Shown here: piece after piece, positions 1-10,190 of the stretch
Position numbering within the stretch: the stretch's first letter is position 1
Layout of the letters: the number at the start of each line of letters is the position of its first letter
DNA from: Algoriphagus terrigena DSM 22685
GTDB taxonomy: Bacteria > Bacteroidota > Bacteroidia > Cytophagales > Cyclobacteriaceae
NCBI RefSeq assembly: GCF_000429445.1
Contig: NZ_AUBW01000012.1
Location: 104,644-168,643 of the forward strand
DNA length: 64,000 nt
Reading direction: 5' to 3'
The notes under the pieces: generated by a model
Database searches by the model: none
What the model was told of the DNA's origin: nothing
Seen by the model: only the letters and a program-made list of their open reading frames with translations
Position numbers and translations under genes: made by a program

Positions 1-270
1 TTCGATGGCTGCATTTCTGCCTTGCTCAGGGTTGGCTCCAGCGCCGAGTCCTTCGGTCAGGTTGGCGCCCAGTTGCAATCTCAAGGGTACCGGGCTGGAC
101 TTCAATGCCTGCGCATCGGTATTGACCACGACAAACTCCACATCTTTGATGCCTTGGGCATACATATGGTTCACGGCGTTGCTGCCGCCGCCTCCCACGC
201 CAATTACCTTGATGATGGATTTTTGGTTTTTGGGGAGGTCAAATCTGTAATCTTTCATGTTATCTGACAT
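1..270 (-). CDS. ftsZ: Cell division protein FtsZ, N-terminal part (runs off the window)
   Basis: Tubulin-like GTPase that forms the division ring. Only the first 90 codons are present; the rest lies left of base 1. The translated start is [20 protein letters not shown], followed by the GTP-binding glycine stretch [15 protein letters not shown] and by [10 protein letters not shown], both diagnostic of FtsZ. The start at 270 was chosen over the internal ATG at 258 because the upstream codons also read naturally; either is possible. It is the last gene seen of the dcw cluster, 107 bp downstream of ftsA. That gap is larger than the others in the operon and may hold an extra ftsZ promoter, which I cannot resolve. 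Confidence 0.95.
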   Translation of the reverse strand, partial: MSDNMKDYRFDLPKNQKSIIKVIGVGGGGSNAVNHMYAQGIKDVEFVVVNTDAQALKSSPVPLRLQLGANLTEGLGAGANPEQGRNAAIE

Positions 271-377
271 ATTTATTGGTTTGGTGAAATTCTGCTGTTG
301 TTAATTTTCTATCAAAAAGGGTAAAGGAGGAAGTAATCTGCAGTGCCGACTACCTCCCCAATCATAAGCCCTAGTAA

Positions 378-1688
378 TTAATATTCTTCGCCGATATCGT
401 CTGAGATAATAGTCTTCAGACGCTCGGTAATGCTTTTAAAGAAATTGGTGGCGATCGCTTCGCGCTTGACCATGATCTTGGGGATGGGTGCTCCTGCGTT
501 GGCTACCCGTCTCCGGTATTTTTCCTCCCGGTCATCCAAGGCTTTGAACCCTGCCAGCACCAGGCCGACTGAGGTCGCATACATTGGACTCTTCACATCC
601 TCGATCACCGACTTGCCCAAGTGCTCGTTGGGATAGCCGATCCGGGTGTCGAGACCGGTCATGTATTCGAATAGTTGCGAGATGCACTGCAGCTGAGACC
701 CTCCGCCAGTTAGGACGATGCCTCCGGCGAGCTTCTTGTAGTAGCCGCTCTGCATGATCTCGTTTTGGACGATCTCGATGATTTCGTCCATCCTTGCCTG
801 GATGATTGCAGCAAGGTTTCGGATGGAGATTTCCTTGGGAGGTCTATTTCTCAAACCCGGGATCGACACGATCTCATTGGGATTGGCTTCTTCTGCGATT
901 GCCTTTCCAAATCTCGTTTTGAGCGTCTCCGCCTGGTTTTGCATCAGCATGCAGCCCTCCTTGATGTCGGAGGTGATGATGTTTCCTCCCAAGGGGATCA
1001 CCGCGGTATGGCGGATGATGTTTTCGTAGAAGATCGCGATGTCAGTCGTGCCACCCCCGATGTCCACCAGGCAGACTCCGGCTTCTTTTTCCTCATCGCT
1101 GAGGACGGAAAGCGAACTTGCCAAAGGCTCCAGTATCAGCTGCTTGGATTCCAGATTTGCCTTTCTGACGCACTTGTTGATGTTGTGAATCGCAGTAGTC
1201 TGTGCAGTGATGATGTGAAAGTCAGCCTCCAGTCTGGTGCCTGCCATTCCCACCGGATCCTTGATACCGCCTTCGTAGTCCACCGTGTAGTCCTGTGGCA
1301 TCACGTGAATAATGCTATTGCCGGGAGGTACCACGATGTTGTGCATATCAGACGAAAGGCGTCTGACGTCTTCGACCGTGATCTCTTCCTCGGTAGGGGC
1401 CCGCATGATGCTGCCATGCATGATCTTGCTCTGGATATGCTGCCCCGCAATTCCCACGATCACATCTCCGATATCCACTTCGGCCATGTTAGCACAGTCT
1501 TCTACAGCTTTTTGGATAGCATGGACGGTCTTCTCGATATTGGTGACGATCCCACGGTCTACACCGTCAGAGACGGCCTTGCCCATGCCCATCACTTCGA
1601 GTTTTCCAAACTCGTTTTTGCGGCCGATGATCGCACAGATTTTGGTGGTACCAATATCCAGACCTACAATAAGATTGTCGTTTTCCAT
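378..1688 (-). CDS. ftsA: Cell division protein FtsA
   Basis: Actin-like ATPase that tethers FtsZ filaments to the membrane. The N-terminus carries the phosphate-1 motif GLDIGTTKICAIIG, the middle has VDIGGGTTDIAIF (phosphate-2) and the C-terminal part has GGGSQLQCISQLFEYM. The last about 20 residues (FFKSITERLKTIIS) look like the amphipathic membrane-targeting helix typical of FtsA. An in-frame ATG lies 8 codons further upstream (1712), but that start would overlap ftsQ by 14 bp and adds residues unlike the family, so I prefer MENDNLIVGLDIG at 1688. The gene lies 10 bp after ftsQ and before ftsZ, the usual order. Confidence 0.95.
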   Translation of the reverse strand: MENDNLIVGLDIGTTKICAIIGRKNEFGKLEVMGMGKAVSDGVDRGIVTNIEKTVHAIQKAVEDCANMAEVDIGDVIVGIAGQHIQSKIMHGSIMRAPTEEEITVEDVRRLSSDMHNIVVPPGNSIIHVMPQDYTVDYEGGIKDPVGMAGTRLEADFHIITAQTTAIHNINKCVRKANLESKQLILEPLASSLSVLSDEEKEAGVCLVDIGGGTTDIAIFYENIIRHTAVIPLGGNIITSDIKEGCMLMQNQAETLKTRFGKAIAEEANPNEIVSIPGLRNRPPKEISIRNLAAIIQARMDEIIEIVQNEIMQSGYYKKLAGGIVLTGGGSQLQCISQLFEYMTGLDTRIGYPNEHLGKSVIEDVKSPMYATSVGLVLAGFKALDDREEKYRRRVANAGAPIPKIMVKREAIATNFFKSITERLKTIISDDIGEEY

Positions 1689-1698
1689 ACCCAAGCTA

Positions 1699-2454
1699 TT
1701 ATTCACAAACAATTTGATTCTTAAATTTCACGCTGATCCGCTCGTAAGCATTCCAGCCTTTTCTCGGTAAAATCTCTTTATACAGCACTTCGATCCGTCT
1801 GAATTTGCTCTCGATATCCGACGCATCTCCAAACTCGATCACCTGCTTACCAACCTGCTGATGCAGCCGGATGTCGTCTTTTTTATTTACCTCCAACTCG
1901 GTCACCTGAGCGCTCCAAAACTCGTCCTTGGTCACAAAGCGGATCAGCGGCATCAGTTCCGGCATGGAGTCCACGCTTCCCTGATCCATGAGCTGCTCGG
2001 CATACTCTCCCTCCAGGATCAGTACCCGGCTCGTGTAAGTCGGAGAGGTCGGAATGATCAATCCTTCCGTGGTGATGTATCCATCCGCTCCCATCGGTCT
2101 GGCGATTCGGGCTATCGGCTCGTGCTGGTGGATCTTCACTTTCAAAATCCCCTTGTGCCCGATCGATGCCTGCACAGACTTGATAAAAGGATGTCCGGCA
2201 AGCCGTGTTTCAACCGCTGACAGCGGAATCTCTGTCACCGGAAATCCAGCTTTCAACTCTGGAAAAGCAGCGCCGATGATCTCACCAATCTCCTTTTCCT
2301 CCACGAAATAAACCCCACTCACAGCCTCCAAATCAATCTCCAATCCATCGTAGGTTTTCAGTTGAGCTTGTTTTTCCACAAACCCGATAAACCCAACCAG
2401 GACCAGGCAAAGGGTCAGGAATCCAAGTATCTTCTTCAGTCTAGCCTTCCTCAT
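1699..2454 (-). CDS. ftsQ: Cell division protein FtsQ/DivIB
   Basis: Bitopic membrane protein of the divisome. A short cytoplasmic segment (MRKARLKK) is followed by one transmembrane helix at about residues 9-25, then a POTRA-like region (about 45-115, including SVQASIGHKGILKVKIHQHEPIAR split over its strands) and the FtsQ beta domain. The 251-residue length is normal. The start overlaps the murC stop by 4 bp (ATGA), which suggests translational coupling. Sequence conservation of FtsQ is low, so the call relies on architecture, the FtsQ-like HEPIARI stretch and its position between murC and ftsA. Confidence 0.9.
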   Translation of the reverse strand: MRKARLKKILGFLTLCLVLVGFIGFVEKQAQLKTYDGLEIDLEAVSGVYFVEEKEIGEIIGAAFPELKAGFPVTEIPLSAVETRLAGHPFIKSVQASIGHKGILKVKIHQHEPIARIARPMGADGYITTEGLIIPTSPTYTSRVLILEGEYAEQLMDQGSVDSMPELMPLIRFVTKDEFWSAQVTELEVNKKDDIRLHQQVGKQVIEFGDASDIESKFRRIEVLYKEILPRKGWNAYERISVKFKNQIVCE

Positions 2455-3857
2455 ACCGCCTCTGGTTTAGCATTAGAATTCATCCAGGCGGCGATGCCCG
2501 GCACCAACCGGTCGATATCTCCCGCGCCCATCGTCACGAGGACTTCGGGTTGGGATTCCTTCAGGTAGTCCATTACCTGCGCTTTGTTGATTAAAGTCTT
2601 TTTCCCGGTTTTTATCCCGTCCAAAAGCATCTCTGATGTCACTCCCGGAATCGGCAACTCTCGGGCAGGATAGATATCCAGCAAGATCACCTCGTCCGCC
2701 AACGAAAGGCTTTCGGAAAATCCGGCTGCAAAATCCCGCGTCCGCGTGAACAGATGCGGCTGGAACACCACCGTCAGTCGCTGCGTCGGATACATCGCAC
2801 GCACCGAGCTGAGACAAGCCTTGATCTCTTCCGGATGGTGGGCATAGTCATCGATATAGACATGACCCGGCGCCGAGGAGTGAATTTCAAACCGGCGTTT
2901 TACACCGCGGAAGGATTTGACTCCCGCTCTGATCTGCTCCTCTGTTGCACCATGATCGACCGCAATCGCGATGGCGGCTAGGGCATTTTCCACGTTGTGG
3001 AATCCCGGAATATGAAGCTCCAGGCCTTTGATCTGCACTTTGGCGCCGATGTAGTCGAAGAGGAAAATCCCCGGCTTCGCAATAATATTCTCGGCATGAA
3101 TCCCGGAAGATCTCAGCCCATATTCTCTGATTCCAGCGTTGATGCCTAGATTTTCTCCCAAGCGATACCATGCGTGGGATTGGATATAGAGCTTTCCCTT
3201 CTTGTCCAAAAGCTTGATAAAGTCCCTAAAACCATTCAGGATCGTAGCCTCGTCGCCATAGATGTCCAAATGATCCGGATCTGAGCTGGTGACTACAGCT
3301 TCATTTGGGAAAAGCCGCAGAAAAGAGCGGTCAAACTCATCCGCTTCCACCACAACCAGGGTCGGCTCTTTGGATTTGCCCGGCAAGATCAGGTTGCTGT
3401 TGTAGTTCTGGGTGATTCCTCCCAAGAATGCTGCAACAGGTTTTCCGGCAGATTTCAACAAATGGGCAACCAGTGATGAAGTGCTCGTCTTGCCATGTGT
3501 GCCTGCTACGGCGATGGTATAAAACTCTTTGGTGATCATGCCGAGCACCTCGGAGCGTTTCTTCATTTGATAGTGTGCCTCAAAGAAATTGAGCAACACG
3601 CTGTCTTTTGGAATTGCAGGCGTCCACACCACCAACACCTCATCCGGATCGGTAGTGAATTCAAAAGGAACGTCGGCGGCAGAGTCGACAAAGCTGATCA
3701 GCATGCCTTCTTTCTCCAGCTCCTCCGTCAAAGGCGAAGGGGTCTTGTCGTATCCCGCAACAGGATAGCCTTCATGTCGAAACCACCGCGCCAAGGCACT
3801 CATGCCAATGCCGCCGATTCCGAGGAAGTAGACCTTATTTATACCTTTGAATGTCAT
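2451..3857 (-). CDS. murC: UDP-N-acetylmuramate--L-alanine ligase MurC
   Basis: Cytoplasmic ATP-dependent ligase that adds L-Ala to UDP-MurNAc, the first amino acid of the peptidoglycan stem. It has the dinucleotide-type loop GIGGIGMSAL at residues 13-22, the Mur ligase P-loop GTHGKTSTSS at 119-128, and the late family motif DDYAHHPEEI. The 468-residue length is typical. Both ends overlap neighbours by 4 bp ATGA junctions (murG upstream, ftsQ downstream), so it is certainly inside one transcription unit. Confidence 0.97.
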   Translation of the reverse strand: MTFKGINKVYFLGIGGIGMSALARWFRHEGYPVAGYDKTPSPLTEELEKEGMLISFVDSAADVPFEFTTDPDEVLVVWTPAIPKDSVLLNFFEAHYQMKKRSEVLGMITKEFYTIAVAGTHGKTSTSSLVAHLLKSAGKPVAAFLGGITQNYNSNLILPGKSKEPTLVVVEADEFDRSFLRLFPNEAVVTSSDPDHLDIYGDEATILNGFRDFIKLLDKKGKLYIQSHAWYRLGENLGINAGIREYGLRSSGIHAENIIAKPGIFLFDYIGAKVQIKGLELHIPGFHNVENALAAIAIAVDHGATEEQIRAGVKSFRGVKRRFEIHSSAPGHVYIDDYAHHPEEIKACLSSVRAMYPTQRLTVVFQPHLFTRTRDFAAGFSESLSLADEVILLDIYPARELPIPGVTSEMLLDGIKTGKKTLINKAQVMDYLKESQPEVLVTMGAGDIDRLVPGIAAWMNSNAKPEAV

Positions 3858-4978
3858 TTGACTAATTTTTCCAGTTCGTTTACGATAGCGTTGGCCGCAT
3901 CCGGCTTCGCCAAATCCTTCATATTTTTTCCCAATGCATCCGCCAATTCAGGAGTTTGCATCAGTTCTTCGATCTTACTTTTCAATTGACCAACCGCCTC
4001 GGTATCCTTCAGCAGCAAGGCCGCACGATGGTTCACATACGCCATGGCGTTTTTGGTCTGATGATCTTCGGCCACATTGGGGGATGGAATGAAGATCACC
4101 GGCTTACCCACCAGGCTGAGTTCCGATACCGACAGCGCACCGGCCCGCGACACGATCACGTCGGCAGCAGCATAAGCCAAGTCCATCTCGCGGATGAATT
4201 CCCTCAGATGAATGTGCTTCAGGCCAGACTCCTCAAGCTGGGCTTGCATGTCTTTGAAGTAAAACTTGCCACTCTGCCACAGCACCTGAAAGCCATCCGC
4301 GTCCAGCTTCTTCATATCCTTCAGTACCGCTTGATTGAGCGTCCTTGCTCCCAAAGACCCTCCCAAAACAAGGATTGTCTTGCGCTCTGGGGTCAATCCA
4401 AAATGCTCAATCGCCTTTTCCTGCTTTCCGGACAAGTCGAGGATGTCTTTTCTCACCGGGTTGCCGGTGATTCGGATTTTTCCCGCAGGAAAAAACTTCT
4501 CCATCTCAGGATAGGCGACGCAGATTGTGTTGGCTTTTTTCGCCAAAAGCTTATTTGTAAGACCAGCGTAAGAGTTTTGCTCCTGCACCAGCGTAGGTAT
4601 TCCTTTTTTTTGCGCAGCATAGAGCACCGGCCCGCTCGCATATCCTCCGACGCCGACCACGGCATCCGGACGAAAATTCTTCACGATCCCAGAGGCAATC
4701 CTCAGACTTTTCAGAAGTTTGAAAGGAAAGCTCAGGTTGTCCAAAGTCAAGCTGCGCTGCAATCCAGCGACCGGCAGACCTTTGATCTGATACCCGGCTT
4801 CCGGTACTTTTTGCATCTCCATCTTTCCCAGAGCACCCACAAACAGAATCTCGCTGGCAGGATGTTTTTCCTTCCAGGCATTGGCAATGGCGATGGCGGG
4901 ATAGATGTGTCCGCCGGTGCCTCCACCGCTGATGAGAATTCGATATGTTGCTGCTGTGTTGATAGCTTTTGGGTTTAT
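3854..4978 (-). CDS. murG: UDP-GlcNAc:undecaprenyl-PP-MurNAc-pentapeptide GlcNAc transferase MurG, with non-ATG start
   Basis: Membrane-associated GT28 glycosyltransferase that makes lipid II. The reading frame contains the essential N-terminal loop ISGGGTGGHIYPAIAIANAW (about codons 15-34) and the donor-site region GGSLGARTLNQ and SRAGALSVSEL. The first ATG in frame is at 4840, but starting there would delete the glycine loop. Upstream of the loop the frame is open to a TAA inside ftsW without any ATG, GTG or TTG. The best start is ATA at 4976-4978, which forms ATAA with the ftsW stop, exactly where five other junctions of this cluster have ATGA. I therefore annotate 374 codons with an AUA start; a G-to-A mutation or base error is the likely reason. 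Confidence 0.88.
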   Translation of the reverse strand: MNPKAINTAATYRILISGGGTGGHIYPAIAIANAWKEKHPASEILFVGALGKMEMQKVPEAGYQIKGLPVAGLQRSLTLDNLSFPFKLLKSLRIASGIVKNFRPDAVVGVGGYASGPVLYAAQKKGIPTLVQEQNSYAGLTNKLLAKKANTICVAYPEMEKFFPAGKIRITGNPVRKDILDLSGKQEKAIEHFGLTPERKTILVLGGSLGARTLNQAVLKDMKKLDADGFQVLWQSGKFYFKDMQAQLEESGLKHIHLREFIREMDLAYAAADVIVSRAGALSVSELSLVGKPVIFIPSPNVAEDHQTKNAMAYVNHRAALLLKDTEAVGQLKSKIEELMQTPELADALGKNMKDLAKPDAANAIVNELEKLVK

Positions 4979-6159
4979 GCTGTTCTCAATCTGTTACTAG
5001 CTCTGACTTCTTCCGCGGCCGAGGCACTAACTTCATCGGAATGATCGCCGCGGCTTACGCTGAGGATAATGCCCAGCGCAGTGCCGGTGAAGACCAAAGA
5101 CGTCCCGCCCATGCTCAAGAGCGGAAGCGGCAAACCTGTAATCGGCCCCAATCCCACGGCGACGGCCATATTGACCAAGGCCTGGATCACCAGGGCAAAA
5201 CTCAGCCCTGCGGAAAGTAATCCTCCGAAGGCTTTATTGGAATTGGCCACGATGCGCATGCCCCGATAGAGCAAGGCCAGGTATAGGAATAGCACAGTGG
5301 CTCCGCCGACCATGCCGTATTCCTCAATGATGATCGCGTAGATAAAATCCGAATACGGGTGTGGCAGGGAATTTCGCTGCTCACTGTTGCCGGGACCTTT
5401 CCCGGAGATCCCCCCGGTGGCGATGGCGATGTATGACTGCTCCGCCTGAAAAGGAATCTTGCTGTCATCCTCTTTCGACTCCCAGAAGGCCTCGATCCGT
5501 GACCAGAAGGTGTCTCCTCTTTGTCCGGTAAAGACCGCAATCGTCAGCCCCATCACCCCTACCATGACCACCAGCCCCAGGTATTTCACCGGCACTCGGC
5601 CGATAAACATGATCAGCAAGCAGGTGACCAAAAGCAAGATCGCAGTGGACATATTTGCCATCCCGATCAGACCGCAGATCACGCCGATCGCCAGGATGAT
5701 CGGGAGAAAAGTGCCCGTAAAGTCCTTGATGTTGCTTTGGCCCTTGGCGAGCATTGCTGCCAGTGCGGCGATCAACGAAAGCTTCGCCAGATCCGAAGGC
5801 TGAAAGGCCTGATTGATCACCGGAATGGTCAGCCAGCGATTGGCATCGTTGATATTAGACCCGAATAAATAAGTAAACACCAACAGTGGAATCGACAAAT
5901 ACATGAAGAGACGTGCATAGAGCGCATACTTCCTGTACGGCATCTTATGTGCTAGCCACATCACAAAAAGTGAGAGGAATACCAGAAACGAATGACGGAA
6001 CAGGTACAATTCAGTATTGCCGCCTGCAGTCTTATATGCCAGTGTCCCTGTGGCCGAGTACACGACCAGGATACTGAACAAAGACAGCAAGATCACGATC
6101 GCCCAGATGATGGGATCGCCCTTAAACTGCTCGTCTATCCATGCCTTTAGCGCTGTCAT
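4975..6159 (-). CDS. ftsW: SEDS-family peptidoglycan glycosyltransferase FtsW
   Basis: Polytopic inner-membrane protein that polymerises glycan strands at the septum with its partner PBP (the ftsI product, 4 kb upstream in the same operon). It has about ten hydrophobic segments, and the SEDS signature region GKGPGNSEQRNSLPHPYSD followed by FIYAIIIEEYGMVGG is clear, as is the late LPLPLLSMGGTSL motif. The 394-residue length is normal. The start overlaps the murD stop by ATGA. The stop is TAA within ATAA at the murG junction. Confidence 0.96.
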   Translation of the reverse strand: MTALKAWIDEQFKGDPIIWAIVILLSLFSILVVYSATGTLAYKTAGGNTELYLFRHSFLVFLSLFVMWLAHKMPYRKYALYARLFMYLSIPLLVFTYLFGSNINDANRWLTIPVINQAFQPSDLAKLSLIAALAAMLAKGQSNIKDFTGTFLPIILAIGVICGLIGMANMSTAILLLVTCLLIMFIGRVPVKYLGLVVMVGVMGLTIAVFTGQRGDTFWSRIEAFWESKEDDSKIPFQAEQSYIAIATGGISGKGPGNSEQRNSLPHPYSDFIYAIIIEEYGMVGGATVLFLYLALLYRGMRIVANSNKAFGGLLSAGLSFALVIQALVNMAVAVGLGPITGLPLPLLSMGGTSLVFTGTALGIILSVSRGDHSDEVSASAAEEVRASNRLRTA

Positions 6160-7511
6160 GCCTGTTGTTTTTCTTTTAATCCCAATACCGCGGCTCTAAA
6201 TTGCTCCCCGCGGTCTTCATAATTCTTAAATAAATCGAAACTGGCGCAGGCGGGTGATAGCAACACCACTTCTCCGCTTTCTGCCAATTCCTGCCCCCAG
6301 CTTACCGCCTCGCGGATGTCCTGGGTTTCTCTGATTTCTCCGATGATGCCCGCGAAAGCTTTCTTCAGCTTCTCATTTTCTGTTCCCAGACAGATCAGGG
6401 TTTTCACCTTGCCGTTTTCGACCAAGTGAGTTACCACCGAATAGTCGTTTCCCTTGTCCACGCCGCCTGCGATCCAGATCATCGGATCGGCAAAGCTTCC
6501 CAGCGCGTAATAAGTCGCTTCGACATTGGTCCCTTTGCTGTCATTGACAAAGCGAACTCCGCCCACCTCGCGGATCAACTCCATGCGGTGAGGAGCGTTT
6601 TTGAAAGTTTTAAACCCAGCGATCAGCTGCTCTTCGGTCAAACCGGCCAAGACTGCCGCCGTACCCGCGCAAAGCGCATTCAGAACGTTATGCTTCCCGC
6701 TGATCGAAAGCACTGAAACAGGAATGGCAACCGAAGTGCCTCCTGCGGAGATCTCAAGTATTTCGCCATCGCTGAAGCCGCCTTTCTCTTGATTCTTCGA
6801 AAGAGAAATCCAGTGGATATCGGCATTTGGCCGATTCAGTTCCAATCCTTTCTCGGTCAATGGATCTTCGAGATTGAGAATCGCTTTCTCCTGAGCCGTC
6901 ATGTTTTTGAACAGACTCATCTTCGAAAGGATGTAGTTTTCCAACTTGTAGGCGTACCGGTCCAGATGATCCGGAGTGATATTGGTCAAGATTGCAACCG
7001 TCGGCTTAAATGCCCGAAACCCGTCAATCTGAAAACTCGATACCTCGATGACCCACCAGTCATGATCTCTATCGACCAATTGACCAGCCCAGCTCTTGCC
7101 TACATTTCCCGCCAGCCCGACATCGAGTCCCGCTTCTTTCAGCAGATGGTAAGTGAGCAGCGTGGTGGTAGTTTTGCCGTTGGTTCCGGAGATCGCGATG
7201 ACCTTCCCTTTGCTAAACCGATAGGCAAATTCCAGTTCGTCGATGACAGGAATACCCGCTTCCACGGCCTTTTTCACCAAAGGAGCTTTGTCAGGAATTC
7301 CCGGGCTCTTGATGATCAGATCACAGGACAGGATTATGGTGTCATCGTGTCCGCCTTCTTCAAAGTCGATCCCGAATACTTCCAGGGTGTGCTTTCGCTC
7401 CTCTGAGATCAGACCCAAATCAGATACCCAAACCCCATAGCCTTCCCGTCTTGCGAGCATTGCTGCTCCCAATCCGCTTTCTCCGGCTCCTAGGATGGCT
7501 ATCTGGTTCAT
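6156..7511 (-). CDS. murD: UDP-N-acetylmuramoyl-L-alanine--D-glutamate ligase MurD
   Basis: Cytoplasmic ligase that adds D-Glu to UDP-MurNAc-L-Ala. The N-terminal nucleotide-type loop is ILGAGESGLGAAML (residues 6-19), the Mur ligase P-loop GTNGKTTTT is at 109-117, and NDSKGTNVEATYYAL is the typical MurD motif. The open frame extends upstream to 7868, but that extension is antisense-like overlap with mraY; the family start MNQIAILGAG is at 7511, only 2 bp after the mraY stop. Length is 451 residues. The 3' end overlaps the ftsW start by ATGA. Confidence 0.97.
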   Translation of the reverse strand: MNQIAILGAGESGLGAAMLARREGYGVWVSDLGLISEERKHTLEVFGIDFEEGGHDDTIILSCDLIIKSPGIPDKAPLVKKAVEAGIPVIDELEFAYRFSKGKVIAISGTNGKTTTTLLTYHLLKEAGLDVGLAGNVGKSWAGQLVDRDHDWWVIEVSSFQIDGFRAFKPTVAILTNITPDHLDRYAYKLENYILSKMSLFKNMTAQEKAILNLEDPLTEKGLELNRPNADIHWISLSKNQEKGGFSDGEILEISAGGTSVAIPVSVLSISGKHNVLNALCAGTAAVLAGLTEEQLIAGFKTFKNAPHRMELIREVGGVRFVNDSKGTNVEATYYALGSFADPMIWIAGGVDKGNDYSVVTHLVENGKVKTLICLGTENEKLKKAFAGIIGEIRETQDIREAVSWGQELAESGEVVLLSPACASFDLFKNYEDRGEQFRAAVLGLKEKQQA

Positions 7512-7513
7512 TT

Positions 7514-8725
7514 CTATCTCAGTTTCAAAGTGGCCAAAGTGATCACTGCCAAGAGGATTCCGACGATCCAAAACCGGGTTACGATCTTGGCTTCGGGAAT
7601 TCCCTTTTTCTGATAATGGTGGTGAAGGGGAGACATCAGGAAGATCCTTCTGCCCTCTCCGTATTTCTTTCTGGTGTATTTGAAGTAGCTCACCTGGAGC
7701 ATCACACTTACATTTTCGACCAGGAAAATCCCGCACATAATCGGGATCAGGAGCTCTTTGCGCAGCGTCAAAGCCAAAACCGCAATGACACCACCGAGCA
7801 TGAGTGAGCCCGTGTCGCCCATGAATACCTGCGCCGGGTAGGCGTTGTACCAGAGGAAACCGATACATGCCCCGATAAAGGCTGAGGCAAAGATCACCAG
7901 CTCACCAGAGTTGGGGATGTACATGATGTTCAGGTATTGGGAGAAGATCGCGTTACCACTCAGGTAGGCAAAAATGGCAATCGCCAAACCGATGATCGCC
8001 GAAGTCCCTGCCGCCAGCCCGTCGATTCCGTCTGTGATGTTTGCGCCGTTGGACACCGCTGTGATGATGAAGATCGCCACCAGGATGTACATGACGGGAA
8101 CCATAGATTCTCCGAAGAATCCAAGGACCTTCCCATAGTCCAGCTCGTTGTTTTTGACGAAAGGAATGGTCGTCTTCAGCGCTTTCACATCCTGGAAAGA
8201 GGGCGTCTCTACCACGCCTTCCTCGATAGAGACCGGAGTCGAAAACTCCCGAATCACGACGTCATCGTTGTAGTAAAGTGTCGAACCGACGATGATTCCG
8301 ATGCCGATCTGACCGATGATCTTGAATCTGCCAGCCAGCCCTTCTTTGTTTTTTCTGAAAACCTTGATGTAATCATCCAAGAAGCCGATCAATCCCAGCC
8401 AGACCGTGGAGATGAGCAAGAGGATGATGTAGATATTATTCAGATTGGCAAAAAGGAGCGTCGGAATCAGGATCGCAGCGATCATCATCAGGCCGCCCAT
8501 GGTCGGTGTGCCTTTCTTCTGCGTCTGTCCATCCAATCCCAAATCACGGACCGTCTCGCCGATCTGCTTTCCGCGGATCCAGGCGATGATGTTTTGTCCG
8601 AAAGTGATGGTAATGATCAACGAAAACACGGCTGCCATCCCCGCACGGAACGAGATGTAGCGGAACACACCCGTTCCCGGGATGTCCAGCACTCGATCTA
8701 AGTAGTCAAAAATGGGATACAGCAT
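7514..8725 (-). CDS. mraY: Phospho-N-acetylmuramoyl-pentapeptide transferase MraY
   Basis: Integral membrane enzyme that transfers phospho-MurNAc-pentapeptide to undecaprenyl phosphate to form lipid I. It has about ten hydrophobic segments, the catalytic aspartate motif [16 protein letters not shown], the [12 protein letters not shown] motif and the late [16 protein letters not shown] stretch. A soluble-looking insertion of about 50 residues (around [18 protein letters not shown]) is common in Bacteroidota MraY proteins. The stop codon is TAG, which matters for judging the TAG codons elsewhere in the window. One base separates it from murE. Confidence 0.97.
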   Translation of the reverse strand: MLYPIFDYLDRVLDIPGTGVFRYISFRAGMAAVFSLIITITFGQNIIAWIRGKQIGETVRDLGLDGQTQKKGTPTMGGLMMIAAILIPTLLFANLNNIYIILLLISTVWLGLIGFLDDYIKVFRKNKEGLAGRFKIIGQIGIGIIVGSTLYYNDDVVIREFSTPVSIEEGVVETPSFQDVKALKTTIPFVKNNELDYGKVLGFFGESMVPVMYILVAIFIITAVSNGANITDGIDGLAAGTSAIIGLAIAIFAYLSGNAIFSQYLNIMYIPNSGELVIFASAFIGACIGFLWYNAYPAQVFMGDTGSLMLGGVIAVLALTLRKELLIPIMCGIFLVENVSVMLQVSYFKYTRKKYGEGRRIFLMSPLHHHYQKKGIPEAKIVTRFWIVGILLAVITLATLKLR

Positions 8726-8726
8726 A

Positions 8727-10190
8727 TCAGTGGTTAGTCATTTGTTCTAAGATCTCCGTCACTACTTCGGCGTCATCAAAGTGGTGTTTTACCCCTTTGA
8801 CTTCCTGGTAGTCTTCATGTCCTTTACCCGCGATCAGAATGATGTCTCCCTTTTGGCAAAGCATCACGGCAGTCTTGATTGCCTCACGCCGGTCTTCGAT
8901 GGTCAGCGTCTTTCTCATTTCCGTAGGACCAATTCCAGCCTGCATGTCCCGCAGGATGTCCATTGGCTCTTCGAATCGCGGATTGTCTGAGGTGAAGATG
9001 GCTTTCGTGCTTTCGCTCACGGCGAGCTTGGCCATGACAGGACGCTTGGTCTTGTCGCGATTTCCGCCGCAACCCACGACCGTGATCAGCTGCTCGGCTC
9101 CGGTACGGACACCGTTGATGGTTTTGAGGACATTATCCAGCGCATCCGGTGTGTGGGCATAGTCCACGATGGCGATGATCCCGCCAATGGCGATCCGGTC
9201 AAATCTTCCCTTTGCCCCACGAATACCGGAAAGTGTGCGAAGCACTTCGTCCTCGTCCTCTCCGAGCAGCACCGCCACACCAAGAACTCCGAGGAGATTG
9301 TAGGCATTGAAGGCGCCGATCATCCGAAACCAGATCAATTTATTGTTGATCTCCAGCTCGAGGCCTTCCAGTGTATTTGAAATGATTTTGCCTTTGAAAT
9401 CCGCAGATGACTTCAAGGCAAAAGTCTGATGGATTCCCTTGCAATTTTGCACCATCACCGAACCCCGCTTGTCGTCTCCGTTGATCAGCGCGAAAGCATC
9501 CTTCGGAAGCTCATCAAAGAGTTTCTTCTTCGCTTTGATGTACTCGTCAAACGTCCCGTGATAGTCGAGATGATCGTGTGTGATATTGGTAAAGACAGCT
9601 CCAGCCAGCTTCAATCCGGCGATTCGCTCCTGTACAATCGCATGGGAGCTCGCCTCCATGAAACAATGCGTACAGCCTGCCTCCACCATCCTGCTGAGCA
9701 AAGCCTGAACGCTCACCGCATCCGGAGTGGTATGGGTAGCCGGGATGACTTCCTCGTTGATCTTGTTTTCCACCGTAGAAAGCAATCCTGTGCTGTAACC
9801 CATCGCTACAAACAGCTGGTGGAGCAAGGTGACGGTGGTCGTTTTGCCATTGGTGCCAGTGACGGCGACAACTTTGATCTGCTCCGAGGGATTGTCGTAG
9901 AAATTGGAAGCCATGATCCCGAGCGCCTTGGCAGAGCTTGCTACCTGCACGTAGGTGATCGTCGGGATCAGCGACTCTGGGAGTTTTTCGCAGATGATGA
10001 CCGAAGCGCCCTTGTCGATGGCAGTAGAGATATACTCATGTCCATCCACCTGAGTCCCGGCCACAGCGACGAAAGCGCTGCCCGATTCGACTTTTCTACT
10101 GTCAAAGACAATACCGCTCACGGCCCGCTCCATGTCTCCCATGGTCGAGGTCAGCGATACTTTATATAAGATGTCCTTGAGCACTTTCAT
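8727..10190 (-). CDS. murE: UDP-MurNAc-L-Ala-D-Glu--meso-2,6-diaminopimelate ligase MurE
   Basis: Cytoplasmic ligase that adds the third stem-peptide residue. [10 protein letters not shown] at residues 26-35 is the uridine-site motif, GTNGKTTTV at 112-120 is the P-loop, and [11 protein letters not shown] contains DNPR, the motif tied in this family to meso-diaminopimelate rather than lysine. The cell wall is therefore inferred to be of the meso-DAP type. Length is 487 residues. It abuts ftsI directly: the stop of ftsI is at 10191. Confidence 0.97.
   Translation of the reverse strand: MKVLKDILYKVSLTSTMGDMERAVSGIVFDSRKVESGSAFVAVAGTQVDGHEYISTAIDKGASVIICEKLPESLIPTITYVQVASSAKALGIMASNFYDNPSEQIKVVAVTGTNGKTTTVTLLHQLFVAMGYSTGLLSTVENKINEEVIPATHTTPDAVSVQALLSRMVEAGCTHCFMEASSHAIVQERIAGLKLAGAVFTNITHDHLDYHGTFDEYIKAKKKLFDELPKDAFALINGDDKRGSVMVQNCKGIHQTFALKSSADFKGKIISNTLEGLELEINNKLIWFRMIGAFNAYNLLGVLGVAVLLGEDEDEVLRTLSGIRGAKGRFDRIAIGGIIAIVDYAHTPDALDNVLKTINGVRTGAEQLITVVGCGGNRDKTKRPVMAKLAVSESTKAIFTSDNPRFEEPMDILRDMQAGIGPTEMRKTLTIEDRREAIKTAVMLCQKGDIILIAGKGHEDYQEVKGVKHHFDDAEVVTEILEQMTNH

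Noticed and set aside
765..1724. 319-codon open frame on the plus strand
   Set aside because: It lies fully antisense to ftsA and has no recognisable family; a shadow caused by codon composition.
7512..7868. 119-codon N-terminal extension of murD
   Set aside because: It overlaps mraY in another frame, and the conserved MurD start MNQIAILGAG is at 7511.
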